A stretch of 5,116 bases of DNA from Candidatus Daviesbacteria bacterium (GTDB taxonomy: Bacteria > Patescibacteria > Microgenomatia > Daviesbacterales > UBA10151), in contig JAUSHE010000042.1 of the NCBI GenBank assembly GCA_030648435.1, positions 1 through 5,116 of the forward strand, written 5' to 3'. Within the stretch, counting starts at the first letter, position 1. Every line of letters starts with the position of its first letter. The translations under genes were made by a program, and so were the position numbers. The notes under the pieces are model-generated. The model did no database searches and was not told the origin of the DNA. It saw nothing but the letters and a program-made list of their open reading frames with translations. This document shows, piece by piece, positions 1-5,115 of this stretch.

Positions 1-416
1 CTTCTGGCCTGTTGGGCATCTACCAGTTTTAAGTCAATTTCCCTGGGGTTTTCAAAAGCTTCTTTAATAGCTTCTTCCGTAATCTCATGAAAAACTACTC
101 TTCTGATTTCAGATTTCTGATCTCCGATAATCTGAGCTAGATGCCAGGCAATAGCTTCACCCTCCCTATCAGGATCTGTTGCCAGCCAAAGAGTTTTTAC
201 GTCTTTGGCCGCTTTTTTGAGTTCATTAACCCTTTTTTTCTTATCCCGCGGGATAATATATTGAGGCTCGAAATTTTTATCTACATCCACACCTAATTCG
301 CTCTTAGGCAAATCCCTGACATGCCCCATTGAGGCTTCAATCTGGTACTTATCACCCAAAAACTTCTGCAAGGTACGGGCTTTGGTGGGTGATTCAACAA
401 TTACTAAATTCTGCAT
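1..416 (-). CDS. topA: DNA topoisomerase I (type IA), N-terminal 138 codons, cut by window edge
   Basis: Type IA topoisomerases relax negatively supercoiled DNA by cutting and rejoining one strand. My translation of this strand gives 138 residues forming the Toprim domain. It opens MQNLVIVESPTKA, with the catalytic Glu at residue 8. A GHVRDLP motif follows at 31-37, and DPDREGEAIAWHLA at 81-94 carries the metal-binding acidic residues D81, D83 and E85. FHEIT at 109-113 and LVDAQQAR at 131-138 are also typical of the family. The active-site tyrosine and any C-terminal zinc fingers would lie beyond the edge. The start is set by the ATG at 416, which directly precedes the conserved first strand, with a GAGAG ribosome-binding site 7 nt upstream. 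The gene follows the 71-aa membrane protein by 39 nt on the same strand. The family assignment is very secure. Confidence 0.97.
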   Translation of the reverse strand, partial: MQNLVIVESPTKARTLQKFLGDKYQIEASMGHVRDLPKSELGVDVDKNFEPQYIIPRDKKKRVNELKKAAKDVKTLWLATDPDREGEAIAWHLAQIIGDQKSEIRRVVFHEITEEAIKEAFENPREIDLKLVDAQQAR

Positions 417-423
417 ATTTTAA

Positions 424-428
424 CTCTC
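424..428 (-). promoter_or_regulatory. Shine-Dalgarno site of topA
   Basis: GAGAG on the minus strand sits 7 nt before the topA ATG. It is one of only two recognisable Shine-Dalgarno-like sites in the window, the other being at dprA, and it supports the start at 416. Confidence 0.55.
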
Positions 429-433
429 GGATA

Positions 434-439
434 ATTGTA
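434..439 (-). promoter_or_regulatory. Possible -10 box for topA
   Basis: TACAAT on the minus strand lies 17 nt before the topA ATG, in the 39-nt gap after the 71-aa gene. A start of transcription about 7 nt downstream would leave a short leader carrying the GAGAG site. No good -35 stands at the usual distance: the hexamer 17 bp upstream is CTTTTA. A perfect TTGACA at 447-452 is only 7 bp from this box, too close to pair with it. This is a weak call, and topA may instead be read from upstream. Confidence 0.25.
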
Positions 440-455
440 ACGGGGTTGTCAAGTA

Positions 456-671
456 TTAAAAGTCGCTATCGTTAATCTGTGGATTAACGCTGTCCAACTC
501 TTTTTGTAAATCCGTTGAGACATCATATTTCATCACTTCAGGTTGATTAATTTCAGCTGGAGGCTGGGGCACCACAGCAGGATTTACCATAGGTTCTGTT
601 TTATTTCTTAAAAATAAAATAGAAAATAAAATTATTAAAATAACCACAACAAAGACAGTTTTTTTAATCAT
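456..671 (-). CDS. Small membrane-anchored protein, 71 aa, function unknown
   Basis: I do not recognise this family. After MIKK comes a strongly hydrophobic stretch at about residues 5-21 (VFVVVILIILFSILFLR), then charged residues. This fits a single N-terminal membrane anchor with the rest outside the cell. The remainder is a proline-rich linker (about 28-45, with PAVVPQPPAEINQP) and an acidic tail ending NDSDF. No signal-peptidase site or lipobox cysteine is obvious, so it probably stays anchored. Its ATG overlaps the end of the upstream secreted-protein gene by 8 nt (ATGATTAA), indicating translational coupling. The ORF is short and low in complexity, but the overlap, the same strand and the clean anchor make it a likely real gene. 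A joint envelope role with its neighbour is inference only. Confidence 0.65.
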   Translation of the reverse strand: MIKKTVFVVVILIILFSILFLRNKTEPMVNPAVVPQPPAEINQPEVMKYDVSTDLQKELDSVNPQINDSDF

Positions 672-1032
672 CTAAGGCTTTTCCTACTTCTCTTTTAGCA
701 TTAAGTATTTTGCTTCTTAAAACTTCCAGACTGTTTCGCAGTTGGCTTTGAGTGAAATATTTTTGCGCCCGCTGGTATGCCACTGCTTCAGCGGCTGAAG
801 TGATCCAATAATCTGCACTTTCAATCTGGGTATCGACACCTCCAAAAGCCACCCTGGTTTCTGTGATTCCCTTTCTTCTCCGCAGTTCCTCCATAATTGC
901 TGCCAATTTCACAACATCCCCCTCAAACCGATTGCAAACTTTTTGATTTATATCATCTAATGAATTAACCGCCGAAACGGTAACGGGCAAAAAGATCGCC
1001 AATATCCCAAGTAGTAAAATCCACTTCTTCAT
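664..1032 (-). CDS. Secreted helical protein, 122 aa, function unknown
   Basis: I do not recognise a characterised family. The N-terminus is a classic Sec signal peptide: MKKW, a hydrophobic core at residues 5-16, and a VSA cleavage site for signal peptidase I after residue 21. The mature part of about 100 residues has a single cysteine (C33). It is mostly charged and apparently helical: 43-55 include MEELRRRKG, and the C-terminal 40 residues are rich in Gln, Arg, Lys and Leu. A glycine-containing turn (RVAFGGVDT, 60-68) separates the two parts. No catalytic motif is visible. A structural or adaptor role in the cell envelope is possible but unproven. The gene starts 14 nt after the broken toxin and overlaps the next gene by 8 nt. 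A TATAAT box 7 nt before the ATG suggests its own, perhaps leaderless, promoter. Confidence 0.75.
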   Translation of the reverse strand: MKKWILLLGILAIFLPVTVSAVNSLDDINQKVCNRFEGDVVKLAAIMEELRRRKGITETRVAFGGVDTQIESADYWITSAAEAVAYQRAQKYFTQSQLRNSLEVLRSKILNAKREVGKALDD

Positions 1033-1039
1033 ATCATTT

Positions 1040-1069
1040 ATTATACTTAATATTTTCTATATTTATCAT
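1040..1069 (-). promoter_or_regulatory. Candidate promoter for the secreted-protein gene pair
   Basis: On the minus strand, ATGATA at 1069-1064 (4 of 6 matches to TTGACA) is followed by an 18-bp spacer and a perfect TATAAT at 1045-1040. Only 7 nt (AAATGAT) separate the -10 from the ATG at 1032, so a transcript started here would have almost no leader. The region is very AT-rich, so a chance TATAAT is quite possible. The -35 lies inside the 3' end of the toxin remnant. Confidence 0.4.
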
Positions 1070-1331
1070 GCTTACCTATATCAATAAAAAGGGCAGTATT
1101 TGCATCTTTCCAAATAAAAAATATTCTATCTGCTCTGCTTAAACGAATAGTTTATACCCCTTTAGTGTTTATTAATTTTTCTAGATTCAGGCTCGGATGT
1201 GCCGGGTTTGATAAAAATAAGGCTATGGCTTTCTTATATTCCGCTAAACGCCTGGGATTATTTTTGAGATATTTTTTGCGATCATTTAAAAAATGCTGGA
1301 AATATTCTAATTTAATCTTTGGAGAAGACAT
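1047..1331 (-). pseudogene. RelE/ParE-superfamily toxin, interrupted by in-frame TAA
   Basis: Intact members of this superfamily are small basic toxins, many of them ribosome-dependent mRNA nucleases, held in check by the partner antitoxin. The frame from ATG at 1331 reads 59 codons, meets TAA at 1154-1152, then continues in the same frame for 34 codons to TAA at 1049-1047. Joined, the 94-position product looks like a full-length toxin. The N-terminal half has a basic helical region (LNDRKKYLKNNPRR) and an NPAHPSLNLEKL segment. The second half has TIRLSRADRIFFIW and ends DIGKHDKYRKY, a typical toxin C-terminus. The stop falls where relatives usually have an aromatic residue (G-x-W/Y-x-I-R). 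No ATG follows it, so the C-terminal half cannot be made separately from an ATG. The start overlaps the antitoxin by 20 nt. The otherwise intact frame implies recent inactivation, a sequencing error, or a functional short form. Confidence 0.8.
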
Positions 1332-1587
1332 ATTTTTCCAATTCCTGGAAATCTTCTTTTAGGTCTTTCATGTTTTTGATTACTTTAGTTTTTCCTAACT
1401 TCGAATCTTCCAAGGCTTGACTGACTAAAATTTCTAGTTGAATCTTTTCTAAAAGATCAAGACCAATTACCGCGCCCAAAGGCTTGTTATTAGCCATCAC
1501 AACAATAGGCTCTTTGGATTTATTAGCCTTTTGCAGGACCTTTTTATATTCCCTTTGAATTTGTCTTGCTGACACCGTATTAAACAT
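1312..1587 (-). CDS. Phd/YefM-type antitoxin, 91 aa
   Basis: Antitoxins of this type bind DNA through an N-terminal fold and neutralise a RelE- or Doc-like toxin with a flexible C-terminus. The first half carries the family pattern: NTVSARQIQREYKKVLQKA at 3-21, the basic NKSKEPIVVMANNKP at 22-36, and LGAVIGLDLLEKI at 37-49. This matches the usual 'sxxelrxnfxxxlxxvxxxxpvivtrngkpvaVl' layout. Residues 50-91 are charged and probably disordered until toxin is bound. The length is normal. The ATG at 1587 sits 9 nt after a consensus -10 box with no Shine-Dalgarno, so translation is probably leaderless. The gene overlaps the toxin start by 20 nt, a standard antitoxin-first arrangement. It stays intact although the toxin is broken, so it may now serve only as a repressor or an anti-addiction remnant. 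Confidence 0.88.
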   Translation of the reverse strand: MFNTVSARQIQREYKKVLQKANKSKEPIVVMANNKPLGAVIGLDLLEKIQLEILVSQALEDSKLGKTKVIKNMKDLKEDFQELEKYVFSKD

Positions 1588-1601
1588 AATATTTATATTA
1601 T
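1586..1601 (-). promoter_or_regulatory. Inverted repeat over -10 and start codon, candidate operator 2
   Basis: ATAATATAAATATTAT on the minus strand has 7-bp perfect arms and a 2-bp centre. It covers most of the -10 box, the presumed transcription start and the first two bases of the antitoxin ATG. Bound antitoxin would block RNA polymerase. All paired bases are A or T, so a chance palindrome is more likely here than at operator 1. Confidence 0.45.
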
Positions 1602-1625
1602 ATCCTGGCTAAATATGTATGTCAA
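1597..1625 (-). promoter_or_regulatory. Consensus sigma-70-type promoter of the toxin-antitoxin locus
   Basis: On the minus strand, TTGACA (1625-1620) and TATAAT (1602-1597) are separated by exactly 17 bp, a full consensus match. The antitoxin ATG begins 9 nt after the -10 (ATAAATATT between them), so transcription should start within about 3 nt of the ATG and give a leaderless or nearly leaderless mRNA. The -35 box includes the TGA stop of the upstream Clp gene. Two inverted repeats overlap the promoter, which implies repression. Confidence 0.85.
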
Positions 1626-1634
1626 TATGACATA
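1618..1634 (-). promoter_or_regulatory. Inverted repeat over -35, candidate antitoxin operator 1
   Basis: TATGTCATATTGACATA is a perfect inverted repeat with 7-bp arms (TATGTCA/TGACATA) and a 3-bp centre. It covers the whole -35 box and the last codons plus stop of the Clp gene. Phd/YefM antitoxins are known to bind short palindromes in their own promoters, so this is a strong candidate autoregulatory site. Its centre is about 32 bp from that of the second repeat, close to three helical turns. Confidence 0.6.
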
Positions 1635-4132
1635 AGATCAACCCCTGCCTGAAATGGTTTACCCTTTACTAATTCATTTTCCAAAATTAACCGTGAAAGT
1701 TTTGCCTCCAGGGTATCCTGGATAAGGCGGCGTAAAGGACGCGCTCCCATCACCGGATCAAAACCCTTTTTGGTTAACTCTGCAACTAAGCCGGAATCAA
1801 ATTCCACTAAATACCCTTTTTCCTTCATCTGTTTTTGCAGCGCGCTAAGTTTTATTATCACTATCTTCTGCAAATCTTCCGTAGATAGCGGTTTAAACAA
1901 AACGATTTCATCAAATCGGTTTATAAGTTCCGGCTTAAAAATTGTCAGCAATTCACTATTTACTTGTTTATCAATTTCTTCTAAACTTTTTCCAATTTTC
2001 AAACCTTCCGCAATGGTTAAACTGCCGGCATTTGAAGTAACAATAATAATGGTATTGGTAAAATCAATTGTTCGGCCACTCGCATCTGTTAATCTCCCAT
2101 CCTCCAAAACCTGTAAAAATAAGGTTAAAATTTTGGGGTCTGCTTTTTCAAATTCATCCAAAAGCAAAAGTGCATATGGCCGCTGTCTGATAGCCTCTGT
2201 TAGTTGTCCTTCTTCTCCTGATCCACCGATCAACCGGTTCACCGATTCACTATTTTGGTACTCCGACATATCAAACCTAATGTAGGCGCCGGCTGTTTTG
2301 AAATATACTTCTGACAATATCTTTGCCAGCTCTGTTTTTCCAACTCCGGTTGGTCCAACAAATAAAAATGACCCGATCGGCCTTGTCTCTTCCCGCAATC
2401 CTGTAACAGAACGGCGCAGAGTATCTGCCACTGCTTTAACTGCCTGTTCCTGATTAATTAACCGGGTGTGAATCTCTTTTTCCAAATTAAGCAATCTGTT
2501 CTTATCGGCATTACCCACCTCCATTAAAGGCACTTTAACTCTTTCGGAGACCACCCTTCTGACAACCTCTTTCGTAACCCATCTGTTCACGGAAAGTGTA
2601 TAGGCCTCATTTAAGATACTTATCGCAGAATCGGGCAATACTCTATCGTGGATAAGTTTTCGGGAAAGAGAGATTGCAGTCTTTATAGCTATAAATGTAA
2701 CCTTAATTTTATCTTTTCTCTCAGCAGTGATAGCCTTATCTTCCAATATTTTTAAAGAATCATCCGCAGTCGCAGGAGGAACTTCTATTTTAATAAATAA
2801 TCTGGCTAGAGCACCATTCTTTTCTAAAGTCCGGTTGTAATTTCCAATTTCCGTGCTGGCAATAAACTGAAACCTCTCTGATTCTAAATACGGCAATATC
2901 AGAGAATACAGATTTAAACTATTTCCTGCTTCCCCTTCCCCCAAAGACTGAATTTCTTCAACAGCTATAATAACATTGCCGGCAGCTTCAACTTCTTCAA
3001 AAATTGTTTTTACACGATCTGCCAATTCACCTTGAGTCCGTATGCCGGAAAGAAGCCGTGTAGGTTCCAACGTCATCAGTCTTTTTGTAGCTAAGGCTTC
3101 CGGTGCATCTCCTTTTACTATCTGTTTTGCTAAAAACCTAATCAAAGTAGTTTTACCGCAACCGGGAGGACCAACCAGGATCACATTTTTATTGCCTGAT
3201 TGGGAAAGAATGGAAACAGCTTGTTTTATCAAAGTGATATTTCCGATAAAATCAGGGAAACCTACCATTGCAGCAGTTTTTGTTAAATCCTCAGCCACAA
3301 TATCCAAAGCCGGTGTTGGAATTCCCAACCATCCACGATTGACACCTTTGAGATGATGAACCGTGAAATCATCATCCCAGATATACACTCTTCTCCAGGT
3401 ATTTCTTTTCTTTTCCAGATACATTAAGGTTTCCTTGAAATCATCGGTAGTTAGTTCAAGTTTTAGAAGAAAAGTATCTATACCCGGAATCTCCGGCAAA
3501 ACCGCCACAAAAAAATGACCGGGCCGCAAATACTCACTCCCGCAAAGTTTTCCCAATTTAAACACTTCCCTGATTAGGTTTTCTTTATCCGTAATTTCAA
3601 ATACAGGCAAACTATTAAGTTGAATCTCTAAATTAGATAAAAGATTTACGACATCAGAGCTTTTTAGAAGATTAGCAAAAGCCAGATCATTCTTTTTAAT
3701 CATTGAGGCATCCCAAAAACTATTATTTTCTTTAATTTGCCAAATTTTTTTGTAAGGACGTGAGAAATTATTAATTAAAAATATTCCCAAACAACCTAGA
3801 AATACTATTCTGGAAATAAACTCGGGCTGATCGAACACTGCCAGAAACGGCAATACTAAAAAATAACCTCCAACGAGAAGCACGATTGCCGTGGTAATTG
3901 CAAAAGCAAATAATCCAATAACAATTCTGGTGATCCTAAAAAGAAAACTCAACACCCTGCCGACAATTGATGCATCATGAAACAAGGGAGTAAAAAGTAA
4001 TTTCCACATCAGGCCAACTGCCAGATCTTCTTCCAAATAAAGCATCAAATTTTTCCATGTTCCGGCAAAAAAAGCAATGGAATCAGGAAACCAAAATTGA
4101 AATATTCTAATTGGCAGTGATGCAAACTTCAT
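1622..4132 (-). CDS. Membrane-anchored Clp/Hsp100-type double AAA+ ATPase with altered pore loops
   Basis: Clp/Hsp100 ATPases are hexameric unfoldases that thread proteins through a central pore. Residues 1-60 are hydrophobic-amphipathic; membrane segments lie at about 67-100 (one long or two) and 105-123. Residues 150-240 resemble a degenerate Clp N-domain (LRPGHFFVAVL, 202-212). AAA-1 has Walker A GPPGCGKT (321-328), Walker B IIAVEE (388-393, Glu for the usual Asp) and ALARLF (441-446), where relatives often have two arginines. No ClpB-type middle coiled coil follows. AAA-2 has Walker A GPTGVGKT (593-600), Walker B LLLLDE (655-660), sensor-1 TSN (699-701), arginine finger R739 (LINRFDE) and sensor-2 GARPLRR (796-802). 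The aromatic pore residues are missing: SGIRTQGEL (362-370) lacks the usual tyrosine, and LIGGSGEEG (634-642) replaces the GYVG loop. No clear IGF/LGF ClpP-docking tripeptide is seen, only LKIGKS (711-716). It starts 2 nt after the 112-aa gene. The family is secure; ClpP partnership and substrates are unknown. Confidence 0.9.
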   Translation of the reverse strand: MKFASLPIRIFQFWFPDSIAFFAGTWKNLMLYLEEDLAVGLMWKLLFTPLFHDASIVGRVLSFLFRITRIVIGLFAFAITTAIVLLVGGYFLVLPFLAVFDQPEFISRIVFLGCLGIFLINNFSRPYKKIWQIKENNSFWDASMIKKNDLAFANLLKSSDVVNLLSNLEIQLNSLPVFEITDKENLIREVFKLGKLCGSEYLRPGHFFVAVLPEIPGIDTFLLKLELTTDDFKETLMYLEKKRNTWRRVYIWDDDFTVHHLKGVNRGWLGIPTPALDIVAEDLTKTAAMVGFPDFIGNITLIKQAVSILSQSGNKNVILVGPPGCGKTTLIRFLAKQIVKGDAPEALATKRLMTLEPTRLLSGIRTQGELADRVKTIFEEVEAAGNVIIAVEEIQSLGEGEAGNSLNLYSLILPYLESERFQFIASTEIGNYNRTLEKNGALARLFIKIEVPPATADDSLKILEDKAITAERKDKIKVTFIAIKTAISLSRKLIHDRVLPDSAISILNEAYTLSVNRWVTKEVVRRVVSERVKVPLMEVGNADKNRLLNLEKEIHTRLINQEQAVKAVADTLRRSVTGLREETRPIGSFLFVGPTGVGKTELAKILSEVYFKTAGAYIRFDMSEYQNSESVNRLIGGSGEEGQLTEAIRQRPYALLLLDEFEKADPKILTLFLQVLEDGRLTDASGRTIDFTNTIIIVTSNAGSLTIAEGLKIGKSLEEIDKQVNSELLTIFKPELINRFDEIVLFKPLSTEDLQKIVIIKLSALQKQMKEKGYLVEFDSGLVAELTKKGFDPVMGARPLRRLIQDTLEAKLSRLILENELVKGKPFQAGVDLMSY

Positions 4133-4134
4133 AG

Positions 4135-4473
4135 TTAACGGGCTCTGACCAGATTCCCCTCCAAATCAAGTTCAACAAAATGACTTGCGCTGCCTTCCCT
4201 AAAAGACGGACACTGATTTTGAGCTAAATCATCCGTTGACAGACGGGGATTGTGTACAATATCCAAAACCCATCCCGGCATTAAAGCATTAGAAAGACAG
4301 GGACCGTTTGAAAAATCCTGCCCCTCCAGCTTTCTCTGGTTATAAAGCAAATTGGCCTGATTTACTGCCGTGTCAATTTCACTTTTGGGGGTCGATTTCT
4401 GGAAAACAAGCACTACAGTCACTGTCAAAATAATTACACCCAGGGAAATCGCAAACAGCAGGATTTTTGGCAT
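4135..4473 (-). CDS. One-helix membrane protein with a two-cysteine outer domain, 112 aa, function unknown
   Basis: I know of no characterised family. MPK is followed by a membrane helix at about residues 4-24, then KSTPKSE and an apparently extracytoplasmic domain. That domain starts with a short helix (about 32-50) and has a compact, conserved-looking core: GPCLSNALMPGWVLDIVHNPR (57-77), NQCPSFREG (86-94) and SHFVELDLEGNLVR (97-110). C59 and C88 could form a disulfide. The Trp, His, Asn-Pro-Arg and His-Phe-Val-Glu residues look like a fold core or binding surface, but no catalytic set is recognisable. The gene begins 14 nt after dprA and ends 2 nt before the Clp-like ATPase, so co-translation with the latter is likely. 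Both have N-terminal membrane segments, which hints at a shared complex (inference). There is no Shine-Dalgarno; a -10-like box lies 6 nt before the ATG. Confidence 0.82.
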   Translation of the reverse strand: MPKILLFAISLGVIILTVTVVLVFQKSTPKSEIDTAVNQANLLYNQRKLEGQDFSNGPCLSNALMPGWVLDIVHNPRLSTDDLAQNQCPSFREGSASHFVELDLEGNLVRAR

Positions 4474-4479
4474 ATTACT

Positions 4480-4508
4480 ATTGTAGGCTAGAAACCCATT
4501 TCATGCAA
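4480..4508 (-). promoter_or_regulatory. Possible promoter for the 112-aa protein and Clp-like ATPase
   Basis: On the minus strand, TTGCAT (4508-4503) is followed by a 17-bp spacer and TACAAT (4485-4480), with 6 nt to the ATG at 4473. The -35 matches only three consensus positions and lies inside the end of dprA. The spacing resembles the leaderless layout of the antitoxin promoter, but the boxes are weak and read-through from dprA is an equal possibility. Confidence 0.35.
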
Positions 4509-5105
4509 GATTTCCTCAGGATGAAAGACCGCTGTCGCACCATCTTTGATCAGATCATTCGGTGGTATCACAAAAACTTCGCGCCCTTGTTCCAGGGCTG
4601 CTCTGGCAGTAATTGCCGACCCACTGTTGTTCTTCGCCTCAACAATTAAAACCGCCAGGGATAAACCCGAGATAATCCTGTTTCTTTGAGGAAAATTCTC
4701 CGGTTTTACCGGATAATCAGGAGGGAATTCAGAAATAATTGCTCCAAAACCTCCTGCAATTTTTTCTGCCAGTTCTATATTTTCTTGAGGATAGATATTA
4801 TTTAAACCGCTGCCTAAAACAGCAATTGTTTTTCCTCTTTCTGAAATTGCTGTCAAGTGTGCAGTACTGTCCACTCCCCGGGCTAAACCTGAGATAATAG
4901 TAAAACCGGCATTTACTAAACCTTTGGTAAACTCTACCGTTGCAGATCTTCCTTGGTCTGTCATTTTTCTGCTGCCAACAACAGCAATAGTTTTATTATT
5001 CAAATCAAGCTTTCCTTTGTAATACAACACCACCGGCGGGTCATAAATTTCCTTAAGGAGTATGGGGTATTCTTTATCAAAAATCGTCAGCCTCTTTATA
5101 TCCAT
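4488..5105 (-). CDS. dprA: DprA/Smf family DNA-processing protein, minimal 205-aa form
   Basis: DprA binds incoming single-stranded DNA in the cytoplasm and loads RecA during natural transformation. The Rossmann-like domain is clear: IAVVGSRKMTDQG (40-52), IISGLARGVDSTAH (70-83), TIAVLGSGLNNIYPQEN (93-109), ISEFPPDYPVKPENFPQRNR (124-143), then SGSAITARAALEQGREVFVIP (161-181). The N-terminal helix-hairpin/SAM-like domain and the C-terminal winged-helix-like domain of longer DprAs (about 280-370 aa) are absent. After VIP, relatives usually have some ten residues of the GSIxSxxSxGT type before N-x-LI; here PPNDLIKDGA follows at once, an apparent internal deletion. The start is well fixed: TAA lies directly upstream in frame, and AGGGGA lies 4 nt before the ATG. 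The gene ends in TAG, 14 nt before the 112-aa gene. DprA identity is secure; competence function is inferred. Confidence 0.95.
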   Translation of the reverse strand: MDIKRLTIFDKEYPILLKEIYDPPVVLYYKGKLDLNNKTIAVVGSRKMTDQGRSATVEFTKGLVNAGFTIISGLARGVDSTAHLTAISERGKTIAVLGSGLNNIYPQENIELAEKIAGGFGAIISEFPPDYPVKPENFPQRNRIISGLSLAVLIVEAKNNSGSAITARAALEQGREVFVIPPNDLIKDGATAVFHPEEILHEMGF

Positions 5106-5109
5106 TTAT

Positions 5110-5115
5110 TCCCCT
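5110..5115 (-). promoter_or_regulatory. Shine-Dalgarno site of dprA
   Basis: AGGGGA on the minus strand lies 4 nt before the dprA ATG. With the in-frame TAA at 5108-5106 directly before the ATG, it fixes the start and shows that the missing N-terminal domain is not merely a misplaced start within this frame. Confidence 0.7.

Noticed and set aside
447..452. Perfect TTGACA on the minus strand upstream of topA
   Set aside because: No -10-like hexamer lies 15-20 bp downstream (the 17-bp position reads CGAGAG), and the nearby TACAAT is only 7 bp away, so I did not call it a functional -35.
1152..1154. Stop-codon reassignment (UAA read as sense) to explain the toxin
   Set aside because: TAA ends the antitoxin, the 112-aa, 122-aa and 71-aa genes at sensible places with tight gene spacing, so UAA works as a stop here.
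1165..1362. 65-codon plus-strand open frame
   Set aside because: It lies antisense to the toxin remnant and antitoxin end, is rich in Phe from AT-rich sequence, and shows no family signature.
1598..1624. UGA read as glycine, extending the Clp-like gene by eight codons to TAA at 1600
   Set aside because: No internal TGA is needed in any conserved gene here, the family C-terminus is already complete, and the extension would run through a consensus promoter.
1586..1634. Rho-independent terminator after the Clp-like gene
   Set aside because: The two inverted repeats are short and almost all A/T, with no GC-rich stem and U-tract; they fit operators better.
1770..2285. 171-codon plus-strand open frame
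   Set aside because: It is the antisense shadow of the conserved AAA-2 module of the Clp-like gene; the composition is Ser/Lys-rich and no domain is recognisable.
3042..3356. 104-codon plus-strand open frame
   Set aside because: It is the antisense shadow of the AAA-1 Walker A region of the Clp-like gene.
4467..4649. 60-codon plus-strand open frame
   Set aside because: It is antisense to the conserved C-terminal part of dprA, with no independent support.
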